A DNA stretch of 6,606 nt from positions 1 through 6,606 of the forward strand of contig JBEVEP010000242.1 in the NCBI GenBank assembly GCA_040512755.1. The letters are read 5' to 3'. Each line of letters starts with the position of its first letter. The stretch's first letter is position 1. Shown one piece after another: positions 5,126 to 6,606 of this stretch. The position numbers and the translations under genes are program-made. This stretch comes from JBEVEP01 sp040512755. GTDB lineage: Bacteria > Pseudomonadota > Alphaproteobacteria > Rhizobiales > Rhizobiaceae. The notes under the pieces were generated by a model. It saw only the letters and a program-made list of their open reading frames with translations, searched no databases and was not told where the DNA came from.

Positions 5126-6415
5126 CTACCCCGAGATGCGTTCGATTGTCGCCCCGCACGCCGAAAGCTTTTCTTCCAGCCGTTCGAAGCCGCGATCCAG
5201 ATGATAGACGCGGTTGACGACAGTCTCTCCCTCCGCCGCCAGCCCGGCGATGACGAGTGACACCGAGGCGCGGAGATCGGTCGCCATCACCGGCGCGCCC
5301 TTCAATTTGGATACGCCATCCACGATCGCCGTCTGGCCGGCGAGCGTTATCTGTGCGCCCAGCCGGGCGAGTTCCTGCACATGCATGAAACGGTTTTCGA
5401 AGATCGTCTCGGTGATGCGCGACTTGCCTTCGGCCATCGTCATCAGCCCCATGAACTGGGCCTGGAGGTCAGTCGGAAAACCTGGGAACGGTTCTGTCGT
5501 GACGTCGACTGGCGCGATGCCGGCCCCGTTGCGCTTAACGCGAATGCCGGAATTGACCGGAATGATCTCCGCGCCCGTCTGGGCGATGATGTCGAGCGCG
5601 CCCTGCAGCAGGTCCGGCCGCGCATTTTCAAGCGTCACATCGCCGCCCGTCATCGCGACCGCCATGGCGTAGGTGCCGGTCTCAATCCGGTCCGGAATGA
5701 CCGCGACGCGCGCGCCCGCAAGCGAGTCGACGCCTTCGATCGTGATGGTGGACGTGCCGGCCCCGGAGATTTTAGCGCCCATCGCGATGAGGCAGTCGGC
5801 GAGGTTGACGACCTCAGGTTCGCGCGCGGCGTTTTCCAGCACAGTTTCGCCCCGTGCGAGTGTCGCCGCCATCATTAGCACGTGAGTGGCGCCGACCGAG
5901 ACTTTCGGGAAGACATAACGGTTGCCGATCAGCCGGTTCGGAGCCTTGGCGTGAACATAGCCGCCTTCGATCTCGATCTCAGCGCCAAGCGCTTTCAGTC
6001 CGTCGATGAAAAGGTCGACCGGCCGCGTGCCGATCGCGCAGCCGCCGGGCAGCGAGACCTTTGCCACGCCCATCCGCGCAAGCAGCGGCCCGATGACCCA
6101 GAAGCTTGCCCGCATCTTGGAAACCAGCTCGTATGGCGCGGTGGTGTCGACGATTTGCCGCGCGGAAAAGTGGATCGTGCGCGAATAGCCCTCGTTCTGG
6201 CGCTCGCGGCGGCCGTTCACCGAATAGTCCACGCCGTGATTGCCGAGAATACGGATCAGCTGCTCCACGTCCGCAAGATGCGGCACGTTGTCGAGCGTCA
6301 GCGTATCGTCGGTCAGAAGCGACGCGATCATCAAGGGGAGGGCGGCGTTCTTTGCGCCCGAGATCGGTATTCTGCCGGTCAGTTTGTTGCCGCCGACGAT
6401 GCGGATGCGGTCCAT
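5126..6415 (-). CDS. murA: UDP-N-acetylglucosamine 1-carboxyvinyltransferase MurA
   Basis: MurA transfers enolpyruvate from phosphoenolpyruvate to the 3-hydroxyl of UDP-GlcNAc, the first committed step of peptidoglycan precursor synthesis, in the cytosol. The 429 residues fit the family. Lys22 and Asn23 in SGAKNAALP are the conserved substrate-binding pair. The loop LPGGCAIGTRPVDL carries the catalytic Cys126 and Arg131. Asp316 in FPTDLQAQ is the expected general base, and Arg408 lies in YHLDRGFE. The last three catalytic positions are each 11 higher than in the E. coli enzyme, consistent with one N-terminal insertion, probably the NGRRERQNEGYS region near 67-78. Having Cys rather than Asp at 126 predicts fosfomycin sensitivity of the enzyme. 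The ATG at 6415 gives the canonical MDRIRIVGG start, though no good Shine-Dalgarno sequence precedes it. It is the first gene of the minus-strand cluster. Confidence 0.99.
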   Translation of the reverse strand: MDRIRIVGGNKLTGRIPISGAKNAALPLMIASLLTDDTLTLDNVPHLADVEQLIRILGNHGVDYSVNGRRERQNEGYSRTIHFSARQIVDTTAPYELVSKMRASFWVIGPLLARMGVAKVSLPGGCAIGTRPVDLFIDGLKALGAEIEIEGGYVHAKAPNRLIGNRYVFPKVSVGATHVLMMAATLARGETVLENAAREPEVVNLADCLIAMGAKISGAGTSTITIEGVDSLAGARVAVIPDRIETGTYAMAVAMTGGDVTLENARPDLLQGALDIIAQTGAEIIPVNSGIRVKRNGAGIAPVDVTTEPFPGFPTDLQAQFMGLMTMAEGKSRITETIFENRFMHVQELARLGAQITLAGQTAIVDGVSKLKGAPVMATDLRASVSLVIAGLAAEGETVVNRVYHLDRGFERLEEKLSACGATIERISG

Positions 6416-6455
6416 GGGGAGCGTTTCTGCGGGCGCACGCCCAGCTTTGGATCGG

Positions 6456-6485
6456 TTGAGATTGAACGGCCCGTCTAGCCTATCA
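6456..6485 (+). promoter_or_regulatory. Candidate rightward promoter divergent from murA
   Basis: On the plus strand TTGAGA (6456-6461) is followed after 17-18 bases by CCTATC/CTATCA (6479-6485). It would serve the possible plus-strand gene that begins at 6509. Its support depends on that gene being real, and the -10 match is moderate. Confidence 0.25.
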
Positions 6486-6501
6486 GGCCGTCCGGTTCAA
6501 G
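6473..6501 (-). promoter_or_regulatory. Probable promoter of murA
   Basis: On the minus strand CTTGAA (6496-6501), one base off the alphaproteobacterial -35 CTTGAC, is followed after exactly 17 bases by CTAGAC (6473-6478), a fair -10 of the CTANAN type. Transcription would start about 50 bases before the murA ATG. It overlaps the candidate promoter for the opposite strand at 6456-6485. Confidence 0.45.
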
Positions 6502-6507
6502 AAATAG

Positions 6508-6521
6508 AGTGCTTTCGCACT
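6508..6521. repeat. Short hairpin with GAAA loop (minus strand) near the right edge
   Basis: AGTGC (6508-6512) and GCACT (6517-6521) enclose a four-base loop that reads GAAA on the minus strand, a GNRA-type tetraloop. CTATTTCTT follows on that strand. It could be a weak terminator for a minus-strand gene entering from the right, but the stem is only five pairs and it overlaps a possible plus-strand coding start. Confidence 0.3.
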
Positions 6522-6606
6522 GGCAGGCCGCCTTCCATGGCCGGCGCTCGCCCCTCCATCAGGCCATTCTGCCCTTGCTGCAGGCCGCGATCCCCTCGGG
6601 CCGCAT
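6509..6606 (+). CDS. Possible start of a divergent plus-strand gene, cut by window edge
   Basis: A plus-strand frame is open from 6482 to the edge. From the GTG at 6509 it reads VLSHWQAAFHGRRSPLHQ, then AILPLLQAAIPSGR. About 28 of its 32 codons end in G or C, and the protein has a plausible helical, amphipathic look. The competing minus-strand frames read as Gly/Arg-rich low-complexity sequence. No ATG is available in this frame, and the upstream AAGAAATAGA is only a weak ribosome site, so the start is uncertain. No family is recognised from 33 residues. It would be the only plus-strand gene in the window and divergent from murA. It may equally be non-coding upstream sequence. Confidence 0.3.
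   Translation, partial: MLSHWQAAFHGRRSPLHQAILPLLQAAIPSGR

Noticed and set aside
5010..5159. 50-codon N-terminal extension of the DUF2948 gene into murA
   Set aside because: The extension crosses the strong hairpin and the murA stop and has no family resemblance; the family start is at 5009.
5882..6478. Plus-strand open frame of 198 codons opposite murA
   Set aside because: It is a shadow of the well-conserved murA coding sequence.
6484..6586. Four copies of caggcc (6484, 6524, 6560, 6581) near the right edge
   Set aside because: Spacing is irregular and the flanks differ, so they look like chance words in G+C-rich sequence rather than a repeat array.

Overview
This window is a run of bacterial housekeeping genes, almost all on the minus strand. 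It most likely comes from the Hyphomicrobiales (Rhizobiales) of the Alphaproteobacteria. Three things point there: the G+C-rich coding sequence with strong G/C bias at third codon positions; two families largely confined to Alphaproteobacteria (UPF0262 and DUF2948); and the gene order murA, DUF2948, hisD, UPF0262, low-molecular-weight phosphatase, infA, maf, yacG, tRNA-Phe, which I recognise from memory of rhizobial genomes. The UPF0262 C-terminus (VLHWRG) recalls Mesorhizobium-type sequences, but that finer placement is only a guess.

Read in the direction of transcription, from high to low coordinates: murA (6415-5126) makes the first committed step of peptidoglycan precursor synthesis and keeps its catalytic Cys. 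A 116-base gap with a strong hairpin follows, then a DUF2948 gene (5009-4575), hisD for the last two steps of histidine synthesis (4561-3269), a UPF0262 gene (3256-2780) and a small CX5R phosphatase-like gene (2768-2322). These last four are packed with gaps of 11 to 13 bases, which suggests one transcript. A 134-base gap with a hairpin leads to infA (2187-1969, initiation factor IF-1), then maf (1919-1290, nucleotide pyrophosphatase) and yacG (1284-1093, zinc-finger gyrase inhibitor). After a 384-base non-coding stretch with inverted repeats comes tRNA-Phe(GAA) (708-633) with its own likely promoter. Another 297 non-coding bases lead to the 5' part of a HAD hydrolase gene that runs off the left edge.

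At the right edge, murA has a good -35/-10 candidate at 6473-6501. A short plus-strand reading frame (from 6509) that is cut by the edge may be a divergent gene whose promoter would overlap that of murA.

All complete genes have normal family length and intact key residues. I see no insertion sequence, phage gene, CRISPR array or frameshift. The window looks like an ordinary conserved chromosomal locus. What is open here is the role of the uncharacterised proteins that travel with essential genes, and the structured intergenic stretches.
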